From DAOUBF01 sp034432795 (GTDB lineage: Bacteria > Chloroflexota > Anaerolineae > DSLN01), in contig DAOUBF010000056.1 in NCBI GenBank assembly GCA_034432795.1, positions 1 through 29,672 of the forward strand: a stretch of DNA of 29,672 nucleotides, read 5' to 3'. A program made the translations under genes and the position numbers. The notes beneath the pieces are model-generated. The model had not been told where the DNA came from and searched no databases. It saw nothing but the letters and a program-made list of their open reading frames with translations. Shown here piece after piece: positions 28,677-29,672 of this stretch (the stretch's first letter is position 1; each line of letters starts with the position of its first letter).

Positions 28677-29309
28677 GTGGACGAAGCATCCCTGATCCAG
28701 GCTGCCCAGCGCGGCGACGTGGCCGCCTTCAATGAGCTGGTGCTGGCCTACCAGAACCAGGTGTACAACCTGGCCTATCGCATCATGGGCGACGGTGATA
28801 GCGCCGCCGATGCCACCCAGGAGGCCTTCATCTCGGCCTACCGCCACCTCGTCCACTTTCGGGGTGGCTCATTCAAGGCCTGGCTGCTGCGCATTGTCAC
28901 CAACGCCTGCTATGATGAACTGCGCCGCCAGAAGCGTCACCCGGCCAGTTCGCTGGAGGCGCTCTATGTCGTGGACGAAGCCCCGGACGACCCCGGCCTG
29001 ATCGCCGCGCCCGCCGAGAACCCGGAAACCTATGCCCAGCGCCGGGAACTGTGGCGCTTCATTGAAGCCGGGCTGAGCACTCTCCCCCCCGATCAGCGCA
29101 TCACGCTCGTGCTCTCCGATATTGAGGGGCTGAGCTATGAAGAGATCGCCGAGATCACCTCAGCCAACCTGGGGACGGTCAAGTCGCGCCTGTCGCGGGC
29201 GCGGGCCAAGTTGCGCGATTTCCTGATGGCCCAGGGGGAACTTTTACCGACCCATTATCGTCTACATGGCGAAGGTGACGGGGCCGCACAGCAGGTGGTG
29301 AGAAAATGA
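28677..29309 (+). CDS. ECF-type RNA polymerase sigma factor (RpoE-like)
   Basis: This 210-residue protein has region 2 (AAFNELVLAYQNQVYNLAYR, then DATQEAFISAYRHL and FRGGSFKAWLLRIVTNACYD for -10 binding) and region 4 (LPPDQRITLVLSDIEGLSYE, then TVKSRLSRARAKLRDFL as helix-turn-helix for -35). The linker of about 45 residues is acidic. GTG 28677 is chosen because the domain begins directly after it; TTG 28650 is possible. The ATGA overlap with the next gene, a likely anti-sigma factor, is typical of ECF pairs. The signal it answers cannot be told from the sequence. Confidence 0.9.
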   Translation: MDEASLIQAAQRGDVAAFNELVLAYQNQVYNLAYRIMGDGDSAADATQEAFISAYRHLVHFRGGSFKAWLLRIVTNACYDELRRQKRHPASSLEALYVVDEAPDDPGLIAAPAENPETYAQRRELWRFIEAGLSTLPPDQRITLVLSDIEGLSYEEIAEITSANLGTVKSRLSRARAKLRDFLMAQGELLPTHYRLHGEGDGAAQQVVRK

Positions 29310-29672
29310 GATGGTGGGAACGGCGCAGGCGGGAACACGATGACGAGCTATTGTCGGCCTATATAGACGGCCGGCTTCTGGGGCGCGCACGCCAGGAGTT
29401 TGAAGCACGGCTGGCGCGCGAGCCGGAGTTGCGCGCTCGCCTGGAGGCGACGCGCCGGGTGCTGGGGCTGGTGCGCAGCCTGCCCCTTGTGCCCGCGCCT
29501 CGCAACTTCCTCCTTGACCCGGCGAAATATGGCCGACCCGCCCATGTGCGCCGGGCCGCCCGCTGGTATCCTACCCTGCGCCTGGCCACCACCCTGGCCA
29601 CAGCCCTGCTGATCCTGGTCTTCGCCGCTGACCTGATCCTCAGCCAGGCCCTCACCCCCACGTTCCGCGGGG
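29306..29672 (+). CDS. Putative membrane anti-sigma factor, cut by the window end
   Basis: About 122 residues are visible with no stop before the window ends. The N terminus reads MRWWERRRREHDDELLSAYI, then DGRL and an acidic helical part (FEARLAREPELRARLEATRR), which is the usual layout of anti-sigma domains that begin (D)ELLSAYLDGEL. The zinc HxxxCxxC motif is absent. A hydrophobic helix follows (LRLATTLATALLILVFAADL) and would place the rest outside. It overlaps the sigma gene by ATGA, implying 1:1 co-translation. Confidence 0.78.
   Translation, partial: MRWWERRRREHDDELLSAYIDGRLLGRARQEFEARLAREPELRARLEATRRVLGLVRSLPLVPAPRNFLLDPAKYGRPAHVRRAARWYPTLRLATTLATALLILVFAADLILSQALTPTFRG

Noticed and set aside
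1..29672. CRISPR array, rRNA, integrase or insertion sequence
   Set aside because: I looked for regularly spaced repeats, rRNA-conserved words and transposase or integrase motifs and saw none; the repeats present are scattered hairpins.

Overview
The window is GC-rich and gene-dense. Its codon use, small Rieske/cytochrome b cluster, polytopic-membrane glycosyltransferases and many short dispersed hairpin repeats look like an environmental Chloroflexota genome (Anaerolineae-like is my best guess). This is inferred from style and gene content only; no marker gene here proves the taxonomy.

Layout. 1-454 is a gene-poor leader with repeats and a good promoter. 455-4974 (+) carries a GIY-YIG nuclease, a GT4 glycosyltransferase, an ABC-2 polysaccharide-type permease, glycine C-acetyltransferase (kbl-like) and surE. 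It ends at a hairpin facing a lone cpaF-type secretion ATPase (5000-6373, -). 6374-6746 is a repeat-filled gap. 6747-10915 (+) holds a 944-residue fusion of two membrane glycosyltransferases and a GT4 enzyme carrying an in-frame repeat insertion. A convergent GT39/ArnT-like gene follows (10894-12450, -).

The centrepiece is the minus-strand run 22220 -> 12492. In transcription order it reads: ArsR regulator, tri-haem membrane cytochrome c, two YeeE/YedE half-transporters, a Tat-exported molybdopterin oxidoreductase of the thiosulfate/polysulfide reductase type, a four-cluster ferredoxin subunit, a FdnI/PhsC-like cytochrome b with a coiled-coil tail, a small acidic unknown protein, a 7-TM cytochrome b lacking the PEWY glutamate, a nine-haem-site cytochrome c and a Rieske protein. 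Together these could join sulfur-compound uptake, a PhsABC-like enzyme and an alternative Rieske/cytochrome b complex into one quinone-linked respiratory unit. The substrate and direction are inferred. An inverted repeat upstream of arsR is a likely operator, and a second promoter candidate lies before the bc-type genes.

22376-25098 (+) holds a methyltransferase-like gene that lacks the glycine-rich SAM loop, a Phd-like antitoxin, a PIN toxin broken by one amber codon, and a MiaB-type methylthiotransferase, ending at a strong intrinsic terminator. A small MerR/excisionase-type HTH gene (-) follows. A consensus sigma-70 promoter then drives a three-gene ABC-2 exporter (25728-28458, +). The end of the window has a tRNA-Leu(CAA) gene (-) whose promoter overlaps, back to back, that of an ECF sigma factor gene (+), followed by a putative anti-sigma factor cut by the window edge.
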